A stretch of 64,000 bases of DNA, from contig NZ_CP048815.1 in NCBI RefSeq assembly GCF_010977555.1, positions 2,968,501-3,032,500 on the forward strand, given 5' to 3'. How positions within the stretch are numbered: position 1 is the stretch's first letter; every line of letters begins with the position of its first letter. This document shows, piece by piece, positions 33,701-42,297 of this stretch. The notes under the pieces are model-generated. The model did not search any database, was not told where the DNA came from, and worked only from the letters and a program-made list of their open reading frames with translations. The stretch comes from Caulobacter rhizosphaerae (GTDB lineage Bacteria > Pseudomonadota > Alphaproteobacteria > Caulobacterales > Caulobacteraceae). A program made the translations under genes and the position numbers.

Positions 33701-36700
33701 GCGCGACGGCGACCGCCAGCGCCGGCGACGTGGCCCTGGGCTCGGGCAGCACGACCGCCGTGGCCGTCGGCACCGCCAGCACGGTGATTGGCGGCGTGAA
33801 CTACGGCTTCGCGGGAACGACGCCCAGCAGCACGGTCAGCATCGGCGCGCTCGGCGCCGAGCGCACGATCACAAACGTGGCGGCGGGCCGGCTCAACGGC
33901 GGCTCGACCGACGCGGTCAACGGCTCGCAGCTGTTCGCCACCAACCAGCAGGTAACCCAGAACACCACCGATATCGCCAATCTCAACAACACGGTCACCA
34001 ACATCAACACCGGCGCGGGCATCAAGTATTTCCACGCCAACTCGACCCAGCCCGACAGCCAGGCCCTGGGGACCGACTCCGTCGCCATCGGCCCCAGCGC
34101 CGTAGCCAACAACGCCGGCGACATCGCACTGGGCTCCGGCAGCAGCACCGGCGCCGCGGTCGGCACGACCGGAACGACGATCGGCGGCAACAACTACAGC
34201 TTCGCTGGAACCGCACCGACCAGCACGGTCAGCGTCGGCGCGTTTGGCGCCGAGCGCACGATCACAAACGTGGCGGCGGGCCGGCTCAACGGCGGCTCGA
34301 CCGACGCGGTCAATGGTTCGCAGCTGTTCGCGACCAACCAGCAGGTGACGACCAACACCACCGACATCGCCGGCAATACGGCGGCGATCACCAATCTGAC
34401 CAACAGCGTCAACAGCGGTACGGTCGGTCCGGTGCAGCAAACCGGGGCGGCCGACCAGTTGGCCCTGGTGGCTCCCGGAGGAACCGGCTCGGCGCCGGGT
34501 GCGGCCCAGAACCTGACCAATGTGGCGGCGGGCGCGGTGTCGGCGACCAGCACCGACGCGATCAACGGCTCGCAACTCTACGGCGTCAGCCAGAGCGTCG
34601 CGAACACTCTGGGCGGCGGCTCGACCGTCAATCTCGACGGTACCGTCACCGGACCGACCTACACCATCCTCGGCGGCAACTATACGACGCTCTTCGACAG
34701 CCTCACGGCGGTCGACGGCGGCCTGACCAGCCTCACCAACCAGCTCACCACCATCAACAATGGCGGCGGCATCAAGTATTTCCGCGCCAACTCGATCCTC
34801 GCCGACAGCCAGGCGATCGGGACCGACAGCGTGGCGGTGGGCCCGCGGGCGGTGGCCAACAACACCGGCAGCGTGGCCCTGGGCGACAACGCGGTCGCCA
34901 GCGTCGACGGCGCCCTGGCGCTGGGTTCCGGCTCCGTCGCCGATCGGGCGATCGCGCCGATCTCGGGCACGATCGCCGCCGGCATCGGCTTCGTGCCCTA
35001 CAACACCACCGACGCCACGCTGTTGGGGGCCGTCTCGGTCGGCAACGCCACGACCAGCCAATACCGCCAGATCACCAATGTCGCCGACGGCACCAGCGCC
35101 CAGGACGCGGTGACCCTGCGCCAGCTGCAGGGCGCCATCGGCTCGGTCTCCGTGACCCCGGTGCGGTACTTCCACGCCAACTCGACAGCGGTCGACTCGC
35201 TGGCGGTCGGAAAGGACTCGGTGGCGGTCGGCCCGACCACCGTCGTCAACGGCGACAACGGCATTGGCATCGGCAATGGCGCGGTCGTGCAGATAACCGC
35301 GCCGGGCGGAACCGCGATCGGCCAGAACGCCCAGGTCTCGCAGGCCGACGGCGTCGCCCTGGGCACCAACGCCATCGCCAACGGCATCCAGTCGATCGCC
35401 ATCGGCCCCGGCGCCAACGCCAGCTTCTCGGGCAGCGTCGCCCTGGGCGCGGGCGCGACGACGACCGTCGGCTCGCGGACCGGCTATGCCGGCTACGGCC
35501 TGGCCGCACCGCAAAACTCGGCGGGCGAGGTGTCGGTGGGCAGCGTCGGCGCCGAGCGGCAGGTCACCAATGTCGCGGCCGGCTCGGCGCCGACCGACGC
35601 GGTGAATGTCAGCCAGTTGAACCAGGTGGCCCAGAACACCGCCGGCGCGCTGGGCGGCGGGGCGTCCTACGATCCGACGACCGGGACCTATACCGCGCCG
35701 ACCTATACGGTGGGCGGCGCCACCTACACCAATGTCGGGGACGCCCTCGGGGCCCAGACCACGGCGGTGACCAATCTCGACGGTCGGGTGACCACCGTCG
35801 AGAACACCGTCACCAACCTCGGCGCCAATGTCACCAATCTCGGCGACAGCGTGGCGGCCGGCCTGGGGGGCGCTTCGAGCTACAACGCCACGACCGGCGC
35901 GGTGACCACCAGCCTCAACGTTGGCGGCGCCAACTACAGCAACGTCAACGACGCGCTGCAGGCCCTGAACCAGACAGCGGGCGCGGGCTGGAACATCCAG
36001 GCCAACGGCGGCCCAGCCACCAACGTCCCGTCCAACGGCACCCTCAACGTGACCGCCGGGACCAACACCGTGGTCACCCTCAACGGCAACCAGCTGCAGA
36101 TCGCCATGGCGGACAACCCGACCTTCAACGGGGTGATCAACGCCAATGGCGGCCTGACCGTGGGTCAGAACACCACCGTCGACATGGGCGGCAACGTTGT
36201 CCGCAACGTCGGGGCCGGCGCGGTGACCGCCACCTCGACCGACGCGGTCAACGGGGCCCAGCTCAACCAGGTCCAGCAGGTGGCCGCCAATTCGGTGCAA
36301 TATGATGCGGGCCGCAACTCGGTGACATTCAACCCCGGCGGCCAGGCCGCGACCCTGCACAATGTCGCCGCCGGCGTCGCGCCGACCGACGCGGTCAATG
36401 TCCAGCAGCTCAACGACGGGCTGTCGAATGCGATCTCGACCGCCAACGCCTATACCGACGCGCGGCTGCAGGGCTTCGTGGTCGATATGTCGAAGGCGCG
36501 GCGCGAGGCCTTCGCCGGGAACGCAGGCGCGCTGGCGGCGGCGGGCCTGCCCCAGGCCTATGAGCCGGGTCGCAGCATGCTTTCCCTGGGCGCGGGCACC
36601 TATGGCGGACAATCCGCCTTCGCCATGGGCCTGTCGCGGATCATGGACGACGGCCGCACCATCCTCAAGGCCGGCGCAACCTACGACACCCAGGAACGCA

Positions 36701-36735
36701 CCGGGGCCAATCTCGGCATCGGCTTCCAGTTCTGA
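30736..36735 (+). CDS. YadA-type trimeric autotransporter adhesin
   Basis: 1999 residues from ATG 30736 (upstream GAGGGG; the frame opens 24 codons earlier). A long basic N-terminus (residues 1-50) precedes a hydrophobic signal core and cleavage at APAQAQ near 85, like extended signal peptides of large autotransporters. The passenger is built of YadA head repeats (AVAIG, SVALG units), interrupted by eight neck motifs of the DAVNGSQL type, and stalk segments (GIKYFHANST units, TNLTNSV coiled coil). The last about 70 residues form the membrane anchor, ending LGIGFQF. It would form a trimeric surface fibre for adhesion. Three small exported proteins flank it. Confidence 0.95.
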   Translation: MNAYVSKDRRLAGFVRNWMGRSDGRNWSQLRRLMAILRRAHQVLGVSRKGLGLGALGVGGGLRPASAIGGLAAILALGLCAPAQAQYAAGGGSAPASGSVAIGASSSATNLNAVAIGTSTVSSSQYTVAIGQGAQATGAGGAVALGAGTISNNINTTAIGVNANATGAGASALGTASLASGGNSTAVGVGATASGNFAWAGGYQSVAGGLRTLALGYQANASGIDAIAQGSTATASQQNAVAIGFGTVASGINSVSLGSRTLAGAGALGQSAVAIGTDVTASANDALAMGRSSKATAVFATAIGTSSQAAGTSSAAFGPNANASANFALALGNAAVSSGSGSLAAGSGAQSTDVGAVAVGNNSAASATNAIAVGLGSIANATDTVAMGRQTQATASNSTAVGREAGASGVGSTALGFGARTSAQNSVAVGAGSRASGINSIYLGSSTFATSASGQSAIGIGTDVTASQDGAIAMGRDTSATATNAIAVGFQSFADTEDAVAIGTGASATGGKAVAIGAGNAAYGDGAVAIGDPSYASGTGAFTGGANNIANADGTASATAANAANGAVAIGNNNVAVGQGSVALGNASRAGAAGALAFGDTATANNAGDVALGSGSVTAAAVGTANTTINGTVYTFAGTATPSSTVSIGAAGAERTLTNLAAGRISNTSTDAVNGSQLFATNQAVTTLANTVSTTAIHYLSVNDGGVTGGNYSNNGATGANSIALGVSAASQTSNSVAIGASAFNQTTGADVQAVAIGAAALTTQSRATAIGAQAAARGVNSIALGAAASGSTSYAIAIGSGPVTGASATGTGSIAIGGGGGTVPTGAPASATASRAIAIGQNTVAAFNSSIALGSRSTTGSASSVAVGDTASTGATGVNVAIGNLSTANAGTAGGGAVAIGRSNTAFGDGAVSIGDPSYASGTGAFTGGANNIANSDGTTTATAANQANGAVAIGNANRAIGQGSVALGNGSTAGAAGLAGNVALGNGATATASAGDVALGSGSTTAVAVGTASTVIGGVNYGFAGTTPSSTVSIGALGAERTITNVAAGRLNGGSTDAVNGSQLFATNQQVTQNTTDIANLNNTVTNINTGAGIKYFHANSTQPDSQALGTDSVAIGPSAVANNAGDIALGSGSSTGAAVGTTGTTIGGNNYSFAGTAPTSTVSVGAFGAERTITNVAAGRLNGGSTDAVNGSQLFATNQQVTTNTTDIAGNTAAITNLTNSVNSGTVGPVQQTGAADQLALVAPGGTGSAPGAAQNLTNVAAGAVSATSTDAINGSQLYGVSQSVANTLGGGSTVNLDGTVTGPTYTILGGNYTTLFDSLTAVDGGLTSLTNQLTTINNGGGIKYFRANSILADSQAIGTDSVAVGPRAVANNTGSVALGDNAVASVDGALALGSGSVADRAIAPISGTIAAGIGFVPYNTTDATLLGAVSVGNATTSQYRQITNVADGTSAQDAVTLRQLQGAIGSVSVTPVRYFHANSTAVDSLAVGKDSVAVGPTTVVNGDNGIGIGNGAVVQITAPGGTAIGQNAQVSQADGVALGTNAIANGIQSIAIGPGANASFSGSVALGAGATTTVGSRTGYAGYGLAAPQNSAGEVSVGSVGAERQVTNVAAGSAPTDAVNVSQLNQVAQNTAGALGGGASYDPTTGTYTAPTYTVGGATYTNVGDALGAQTTAVTNLDGRVTTVENTVTNLGANVTNLGDSVAAGLGGASSYNATTGAVTTSLNVGGANYSNVNDALQALNQTAGAGWNIQANGGPATNVPSNGTLNVTAGTNTVVTLNGNQLQIAMADNPTFNGVINANGGLTVGQNTTVDMGGNVVRNVGAGAVTATSTDAVNGAQLNQVQQVAANSVQYDAGRNSVTFNPGGQAATLHNVAAGVAPTDAVNVQQLNDGLSNAISTANAYTDARLQGFVVDMSKARREAFAGNAGALAAAGLPQAYEPGRSMLSLGAGTYGGQSAFAMGLSRIMDDGRTILKAGATYDTQERTGANLGIGFQF
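32323..33524 (+). repeat. 47-bp identical direct repeat inside the autotransporter gene
   Basis: Positions 32323-32369 and 33478-33524 are identical and encode IGDPSYASGTGAFTGG. They lie at the same place in two larger similar head-neck modules, so the passenger grew by internal duplication. Confidence 0.85.
33853..34313 (+). repeat. 68-bp identical direct repeat inside the autotransporter gene
   Basis: Positions 33853-33920 and 34246-34313 are identical at the DNA level, encoding GAERTITNVAAGRLNGGSTD and the following AVN. The 393-bp offset equals 131 codons, so recombination between copies would delete or add a module in frame. Confidence 0.88.
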
Positions 36736-36767
36736 TCCCCGCCATTTGCGCATTCAAGGAGGACACC

Positions 36768-37205
36768 ATGAAAGCCAAGCGTCTCGCTCTCGCGATCCTT
36801 TCAGGACTCGGCCTCGCGGGCCCGGTCGCGGCCGTCGCTCGGGACGCCCCTTCCCTATCCGCCATGACCTATGTGGCGTCGATCGATCCCGCCGCCTTCC
36901 ACGAGGTTCCGGGCGAACGTGACAAGCTGGGCGTGACGGTCAGCCCGGCCTCCGTGCGGCTGATCACGCCGGGGGTCGACAAGTTCAGCATCTATCCCCT
37001 GCTCGGTCCGCCGCACTTCGCGGAGAGCGTCCGGCGGCGGTGGAACTACGTCTTGTTCTTTCCCGTCGCACCGGGGAGCGTGGAACGGGTACGCTGCCGG
37101 ATGGAGATTCGCTTCACCCGCCCGCGCGGGCGCTACAACGTCACGGTGTCCGAAGTGGTCTGGCAGGAGAAATCCTGTGCGGACCGGGTCGCGGCCGCGA
37201 GCTGA
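36768..37205 (+). CDS. small exported protein of unknown function
   Basis: 145 residues, with a strong AAGGAGG five bases before ATG. A signal peptide covers about residues 1-25 (LALAILSGLGLAGPVAAVA). The mature part has two cysteines (RVRCRMEIR and EKSCADR) and a beta-rich look; no family is recognised. It begins 32 bp after the autotransporter stop and is followed 15 bp later by the Skp-like gene, so the three are probably co-transcribed. A role in biogenesis or anchoring of the adhesin is inferred from position only. Confidence 0.72.
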   Translation: MKAKRLALAILSGLGLAGPVAAVARDAPSLSAMTYVASIDPAAFHEVPGERDKLGVTVSPASVRLITPGVDKFSIYPLLGPPHFAESVRRRWNYVLFFPVAPGSVERVRCRMEIRFTRPRGRYNVTVSEVVWQEKSCADRVAAAS

Positions 37206-37220
37206 TCGGGCGAGGATGAT

Positions 37221-37751
37221 ATGCGTTTGATCGGGGGGCTGGCCATCGGCCTGACAATGATCGTCGGTGGGCCTGCGACCGCCCAGACCTTCGGTCCGCC
37301 CATCACCGGCATGTGCCTGCTATCGCGCGTCGGGGCGATCGGCGCCTCGCGCGCCGGCCAGTCGATGCAGGTCCAGCTGCGCCAGCTGCAGGTCTCGCTG
37401 AGCAGTGAGCTGGCGCAGCGGCGGGCCTCGCTCGACGTGCAGCGCCGGGCGCTGGAAGGGCGACAGGCGGCGATCGCGCCGATCGAGTTCCAACGACAGC
37501 TGGCGGGCCTCAGCCAGCAAGCCCAGGCGCTGGAGCAGCAGCAGAACACGCGGTTCGTCGCCGCCCAGACCCGCGCCCAGCAGCAGGTCGACCGCGCCCT
37601 CAATGACGCGCTCACCCGGGTCATTACCCGCAGCGCGTGCAGCGTGGTGATGGAGCGCGACAATGCTTACGGCTGGAACAATGCGATGGACATCACGCCG
37701 GCGACCGCCCACGAAATGGATGGCGTCCTACAGGCCGTCACGATCCAGTAG
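37221..37751 (+). CDS. Skp/OmpH-like periplasmic chaperone
   Basis: 176 residues with a signal peptide cleaved near GPATAQT. The mature protein starts with a short beta segment (GMCLLSRVGAIGASRAGQSM), then a long charged Gln/Arg-rich helical region (residues about 50-125, SSELAQRRASLDVQRRALEGRQ) and a C-terminal beta segment (ACSVVMERDN), the layout of Skp/OmpH. Skp trimers hold unfolded outer-membrane proteins with their helical tentacles. Being the third gene after a trimeric autotransporter suggests a dedicated chaperone. Sequence similarity to housekeeping Skp appears low. Confidence 0.75.
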   Translation: MRLIGGLAIGLTMIVGGPATAQTFGPPITGMCLLSRVGAIGASRAGQSMQVQLRQLQVSLSSELAQRRASLDVQRRALEGRQAAIAPIEFQRQLAGLSQQAQALEQQQNTRFVAAQTRAQQQVDRALNDALTRVITRSACSVVMERDNAYGWNNAMDITPATAHEMDGVLQAVTIQ

Positions 37752-37859
37752 CCGAAGGTCAGACGCGGTCTGATCGTCCGGCTTTGCCTTGGCGTGGGTT
37801 TGGGAAGCGAGCAGCTTTGCACGCTCTTCTAGGGGCGCGCCGATGGACGCCAGGTTCAG

Positions 37860-40784
37860 TCAGGGGCGAGCCGAAATCTCGGCTTCCTGGGCCCGCGTCC
37901 AAAGGCGTTCGAGCTCGCGGAGATCCGCCGTGTCCCATCCTTCGACGAAGGCTTCCCGAAGCGATCCCAAGAGAGTCCGCGCTTGCCGGGTCTTTCCCTG
38001 CGCCAGCCAGAGTTCGGCCAAATCATGCGCGGACCGCAACTCCCACGCCCGTGCCCCCTGCTTCCGGCTGATGTCCAACGCCTCGTCCAGCAGCCGTTCG
38101 GCCTCAGCCAACTGGTCGGCACCATATTGTTGGACGATACGGGCGCGAAGCCGAAGTAGCTCCGGCAAGGCGAAGGCCTCGCCGTTCCCGCGGCACCGCG
38201 CCAGCGTGGCGTCGACTGTGCGGAGAGCCTCGTCGGGCTGGCCGTCGAGCAAAAGGCCGTGCGCCAGGGCGTGCTCGAACGCGGTGGTCAGCAACTCGTA
38301 GCGGGCGGCGTGCAGACGCGCGAGGCTCTCCTGGATCCAGGACACGCCCTCGCGGACTAGCCCTGTCTGGATCGACCGCACGCCTCTCTGACCGAGGGCT
38401 ACAGCGATGTAGGGCACGAAGCCGTTGACCTCCGCGATCTGGGCGAAGGTGTCCAGGCTCGCCTTGGCCTGAGCCTCGTCGCCCGTCCAGACATAGATCG
38501 AATGGCCCCAGATCAACGCGATGCAACGCGTTACCGGATGGTCGAGCGCGATGGCCTCGACCTCGGTCTGCACCGCCAGTCGCCGCGCCTGGTCAGGCAA
38601 GCCCTGCAACCACAGAACCCGCGAGAGCGCGATGCCGGACCGGTTGCGATGATCGAATCCGTAATAGAGCGTTCGGCTGCGCTCGGACGGCGCGCTCTTC
38701 TGGAGCGAAGTCTCCAGTTCCCGTCGCGCCCTGGCCTGGTCCCCGAACAGATGATGCGACACGCCCGCCAGCGAGGCGGCCAGACCGGTCGCTTCGGGGT
38801 GGCCGACGCTTTCGGCGATGTCCACGGCCTGCTCGGCCCAGGCCAGGGCCTGCTCGAACTCGCCTATCCGCTCATGGAAGATGTGCAGCCGGCCCAGCAG
38901 CCGCAGCTGGTTCCAGCGATCCCCCAGTGCGGTTGCGATGTCGAACGCCCGGCGCAAGGCGACGCCAGCTTCGGGGGCGTTGCCACGCGTGAACATGAGG
39001 GTCAGGCCGAGGGCGGCCTGCAGCTCCATCTCCACCGCCGTATCGCGAAACTGATCGTCCAGGCTCCTGACCGCCCGCTCACACCAGGTGCGACCCTCCA
39101 CGAACAGCGAGAGATAGGCGAAGAGCGGAACACTAACGGCCACCAGGGACGTGGCCACCGCGAGATCACCCCGCCCGCCGAAGCTCCAGTCGAGGGCGTC
39201 GCGGATGTTGCCGATCTGGCCGGACATCGTGGCCGCGCCGGCGAAGATTTCCTCGGGCGTCTCACCCAGTTCCGCCATCCTGTCGCGAAAGAAGCGCGCA
39301 TGACGTCGGCGAACTGCGTCCAGCTCAACTTCACCCCGTTCGTCCAGCTTGGCCTTGCCATAGGCGCGGGTGGTTTCGAGCAGGCGGTAGGCCTCGGGAC
39401 AGTGGGTGCGGTCAGGCGCGACCAAGCACTTGGATGTAAGCTCCTCGAACGCGGCGACCACCTGGGCCTCGTCCAGTTCTTCGTCCGAAACGACGGTCAA
39501 CGCCGCCCGGAGGGAAAACGGGCCGCGAAAAACCGACAGCCTTTCCAAGGTTCGCCGTTCGGACGGGTTGAGGAGCTCGTAGCTCCAGTCCAGGGTGGCC
39601 TGAAGGGTCTGCTGCCTGGGTAGAGCGGTGCGCCTTCCCGCCCAGCTCAGGGCGAACCGTTCGCCGAGCATCGCGCTGGTCGTCGCGAGGCCGTGGGCGG
39701 CCACGCGCACGGCGGCCAGTTCGATGGCCAGCGCCATGCCATCGAGCCGCTCACACATCTGGGCGATCGCTCGCGCGTCCTCGACATCCACCGCCAAGGC
39801 GCTGTTCGCGGCCGACGCCCGTTCCACGAAGAGTTGGACGGCGGGAAAGGCCAATATTTCCTGCAATGACAGGCCGATCGCGTCGCTCGGAAACGGCAGG
39901 GCGCCCAGCCAGTGCACGTGCTCGTCACGCGCCCGCAAGGGTTCGCGGCTCGTCGCCAGCACGCTGATCTGCGGCGCCGTTTCCCTGATGCGCTCGGCGA
40001 CGCCGCAAACGGCGTCGATCAGGTGCTCGCAGTTATCGAGGATCAGCACGATGTCCTGGGTCCGAACGTGGCCCAGTAGGACCGCCATCGGATCCTCGGT
40101 CTGCACCGGTATGCCGAGCGCGCCCGCCAGGGCCCACGGGATCAGCGCGCCGTCAGCCAGGGCCGCGAGGTCGACGAAGCGCACGTGGCGGCCATGCTCG
40201 CTGGCCAGCCTGTAGCCAACCTCGACCGCCAGGGTGGTCTTGCCCATGCCGCCTGGGCCAACGACAGTGAATAGGCGCGGATGAGCTAGACCGTCCAGAA
40301 TGCGCTCGACATCCGACTCCCGGCCGATCAACCGCGTCCGGACCGGCAACGCGCCCGCCGCCCTCAGCGACAGCTCCGGGACGACGCTTCTGGGCGGCGC
40401 CGGAGCGACGGCCGCGACTTCCCTGACCGTTCCGACGAACGCGTAGCCGACGCCCACCTGGGTGGCGATATAACGCTCGTCGCCCGCCCCGTCGCCCAGC
40501 AGCTTGCGAAGGCTGGTCACGTGAAAGCGCAGGCTCGTGTCCTCGACAGTCCGGCCGGGCCATACGCGGTCGAAAAGTTCTCGCTTGGACATGACGCGTC
40601 CGGGCTGTTCCACCAGAGCGATCAGCAGGTCCAGCGCCCGGCCGCCGATCTCAACGGGCGCCCCGTTTCGCATCAGCAGACGCCTGTGAGGCACCAGCTC
40701 AAAAGGTCCGAATGCGAGCCGACCGACCTCGACGTCGGAAAATGCACGCTCCAAGACGGACCCTTTCATCGTGTTCAGGCGCAT
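37860..40784 (-). CDS. winged-helix regulator with P-loop ATPase and TPR-like repeats
   Basis: 974 residues from ATG 40784 (GAGGGG upstream; a second Met at residue 6). Residues about 25-118 are an OmpR/PhoB-type DNA-binding domain (RVMSKRELFDRVWPGRTVEDTSLRFHVTSLRK in parts). A STAND-like ATPase follows: Walker A GPGGMGKTT at 176-184, Walker B ILDNCEHL, LATSREPL, and a conserved DWSYELLNPSERR. The C-terminal half is helical, Ala/Leu/Arg-rich, consistent with TPR repeats that sense a ligand or partner. It is divergent from the MFS-hydrolase run and probably controls it. It has no membrane segment, so it acts in the cytoplasm. Confidence 0.88.
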   Translation of the reverse strand: MRLNTMKGSVLERAFSDVEVGRLAFGPFELVPHRRLLMRNGAPVEIGGRALDLLIALVEQPGRVMSKRELFDRVWPGRTVEDTSLRFHVTSLRKLLGDGAGDERYIATQVGVGYAFVGTVREVAAVAPAPPRSVVPELSLRAAGALPVRTRLIGRESDVERILDGLAHPRLFTVVGPGGMGKTTLAVEVGYRLASEHGRHVRFVDLAALADGALIPWALAGALGIPVQTEDPMAVLLGHVRTQDIVLILDNCEHLIDAVCGVAERIRETAPQISVLATSREPLRARDEHVHWLGALPFPSDAIGLSLQEILAFPAVQLFVERASAANSALAVDVEDARAIAQMCERLDGMALAIELAAVRVAAHGLATTSAMLGERFALSWAGRRTALPRQQTLQATLDWSYELLNPSERRTLERLSVFRGPFSLRAALTVVSDEELDEAQVVAAFEELTSKCLVAPDRTHCPEAYRLLETTRAYGKAKLDERGEVELDAVRRRHARFFRDRMAELGETPEEIFAGAATMSGQIGNIRDALDWSFGGRGDLAVATSLVAVSVPLFAYLSLFVEGRTWCERAVRSLDDQFRDTAVEMELQAALGLTLMFTRGNAPEAGVALRRAFDIATALGDRWNQLRLLGRLHIFHERIGEFEQALAWAEQAVDIAESVGHPEATGLAASLAGVSHHLFGDQARARRELETSLQKSAPSERSRTLYYGFDHRNRSGIALSRVLWLQGLPDQARRLAVQTEVEAIALDHPVTRCIALIWGHSIYVWTGDEAQAKASLDTFAQIAEVNGFVPYIAVALGQRGVRSIQTGLVREGVSWIQESLARLHAARYELLTTAFEHALAHGLLLDGQPDEALRTVDATLARCRGNGEAFALPELLRLRARIVQQYGADQLAEAERLLDEALDISRKQGARAWELRSAHDLAELWLAQGKTRQARTLLGSLREAFVEGWDTADLRELERLWTRAQEAEISARP

Positions 40785-40874
40785 GGCCGCCCCTCAAGTC
40801 GAGTTCGCCCTAACTAGGGGAATTCGTCCGGATCGATCAATCGGCCAGACGCCTGAGCTGGTTATCCTGCTTTT

Positions 40875-40895
40875 CGGGCTCGGCTAACGAGCCCG
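40875..40895. promoter_or_regulatory. perfect inverted repeat between regulator and MFS gene
   Basis: CGGGCTCG-GCTAA-CGAGCCCG, 8-bp arms and 5-nt loop, lies 45 bp before the transporter start in the divergent gap. No T-run follows on either strand, so a terminator is unlikely; an operator or a leader hairpin fits better. Confidence 0.45.
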
Positions 40896-40939
40896 CCGAT
40901 TCCACGGGCATCGGCGGCTGGTGAAGATTTGGGGGACGG

Positions 40940-42166
40940 ATGATTCCACAATGGTATCGAACGCTCGACATCCAAGGTCGCGGAACCTTCTGGACGGCGT
41001 TCGCCGGATTCGTCCTGAACGCCCTGGCCATACAGCTCTATCCGCTGCTGCTGCCGACCATCGCCGCCGTCTGGAGACTTGACGCCTTCGAAGCTGGCGC
41101 GATCGCCAGCATCACGCTGATCGCCTCGACGGCAGGCGGCTGGATCGCCGGCGCCCTGTCTGATCGCTGGGGACGCGTGCGGGTCCTGCAAGCAACGATC
41201 CTTTTGTTCGCGGTGGCGACGCTGATGTGCGCGGTCTCCCGCGACGCTGTCCAGTTGACGATCGCCCGAGCGCTGCAAGGGGCGGCGTTCGGCGGAGAAT
41301 GGGCTGTCGGGATCGTGCTTGTCGCCGAGGCCGCCGTCCCGGCGACGCGCGGCCGGATGGTCGGCGCGGCGCAAAGCGCCTGGGCGGTCGGTTGGGCCTT
41401 GGCGGCGGGCGGTGCGTTCGCCGTGGTCTCGTTCCATGATCCTGTGTCGAGCTGGCGGGCGGCGTTCAGCTTGGCCGCCGTACTGGCGTTAGGCGTGCTG
41501 CTTCTGCGCCATCGCTTCCCCACCCCGCCCGCTGCAAAGCACGAGGAGCCGCCGGCGATCTGGCGCGACCTCTTCGCCCGCCGGCACGCCTATGCCACCT
41601 TCCGCGGCGCGCTTCTGGCCATCGGGCTGCACAGCGGATACTGGGCGCTGGCTACCTGGCTGCCCACGCTGCTGCGCTTCGGGGCGGCGACCGATCCCGG
41701 CGAGGCGGGCCGCCGGTTGGCCGTGCTGATCGGCGGCTCGTTTCTGGGCTATTTCGGCGGCTCCTGGCTCAGCGACCATCTCGGCCGACGCAAGGCCTTG
41801 CTGGGCTTCGCGGTGACGGCGGCCCTGTTCGTCCCGGTCTATTTCGCCGTCCCCCACGCGAAGGCCCTGGCCGTCGTTCTGGGTCTCCCGCTTGGCTTCC
41901 TGGCCACGGGCATGTTCAGCGCCAGCGGACCGGTGCTGGCCGAACTCTATCCGACCGCGCTTCGAGGATCAGGCCAGGGCTTCTGCTACAATCTGGGGCG
42001 GGGCGTGGCCGGGGTGGCGACCGGCTTCATCGGCGCCGGGGTCGTCAAGATAGGTCTCGCGCCCATGCTCACGGTCTTCGTCACCGGGGCCTATGGCCTG
42101 GTCGCCCTGGCGGCCCTCCTCCTGCACGAAACCCGAGGCCGGTCCCTGGCCGACGACGGCTCTTAG
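40940..42166 (+). CDS. MFS transporter
   Basis: 408 residues, start preceded by GGGGGAC. About twelve hydrophobic segments are visible. The MFS loop motif appears twice, GALSDRWGRVRV after helix 2 and SDHLGRRKALL after helix 8, showing the two-fold repeat. RALQGAAFGGEWAVG in helix 4 and ELYPTALRGSGQGFCYN in helix 10-11 resemble the aromatic-acid/sugar symporter groups of the family. The substrate is unknown. It is the first gene of the plus-strand run and is divergent from the ATPase regulator. Confidence 0.88.
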   Translation: MIPQWYRTLDIQGRGTFWTAFAGFVLNALAIQLYPLLLPTIAAVWRLDAFEAGAIASITLIASTAGGWIAGALSDRWGRVRVLQATILLFAVATLMCAVSRDAVQLTIARALQGAAFGGEWAVGIVLVAEAAVPATRGRMVGAAQSAWAVGWALAAGGAFAVVSFHDPVSSWRAAFSLAAVLALGVLLLRHRFPTPPAAKHEEPPAIWRDLFARRHAYATFRGALLAIGLHSGYWALATWLPTLLRFGAATDPGEAGRRLAVLIGGSFLGYFGGSWLSDHLGRRKALLGFAVTAALFVPVYFAVPHAKALAVVLGLPLGFLATGMFSASGPVLAELYPTALRGSGQGFCYNLGRGVAGVATGFIGAGVVKIGLAPMLTVFVTGAYGLVALAALLLHETRGRSLADDGS

Positions 42167-42297
42167 GGTTTCGCGAGAACTCACAGCGCCTCACGATGCC
42201 TAACATGCCAAATCATTGAGCTCGAGCAAGATTGGGTTGCGGTCGATGACCGCTGCGCCTCGCGCATTTCTTCATCCCAAGCTCCGGGAACCGACCC

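Noticed and set aside
32300..34350. CRISPR-like spacing of repeats
   Set aside because: The repeats are in frame, code for adhesin modules and have no uniform spacers or cas genes nearby.
33328..36753. 1141-codon open frame antisense to the autotransporter
   Set aside because: It is a GC-rich, repeat-driven mirror of the adhesin codons, with low-complexity Arg/Gly/Ala/Val content and no family features.
40875..40895. Terminator interpretation of the perfect hairpin
   Set aside because: The four T residues precede it on the plus strand and appear as A residues after it on the minus strand, so no U-tail is made.
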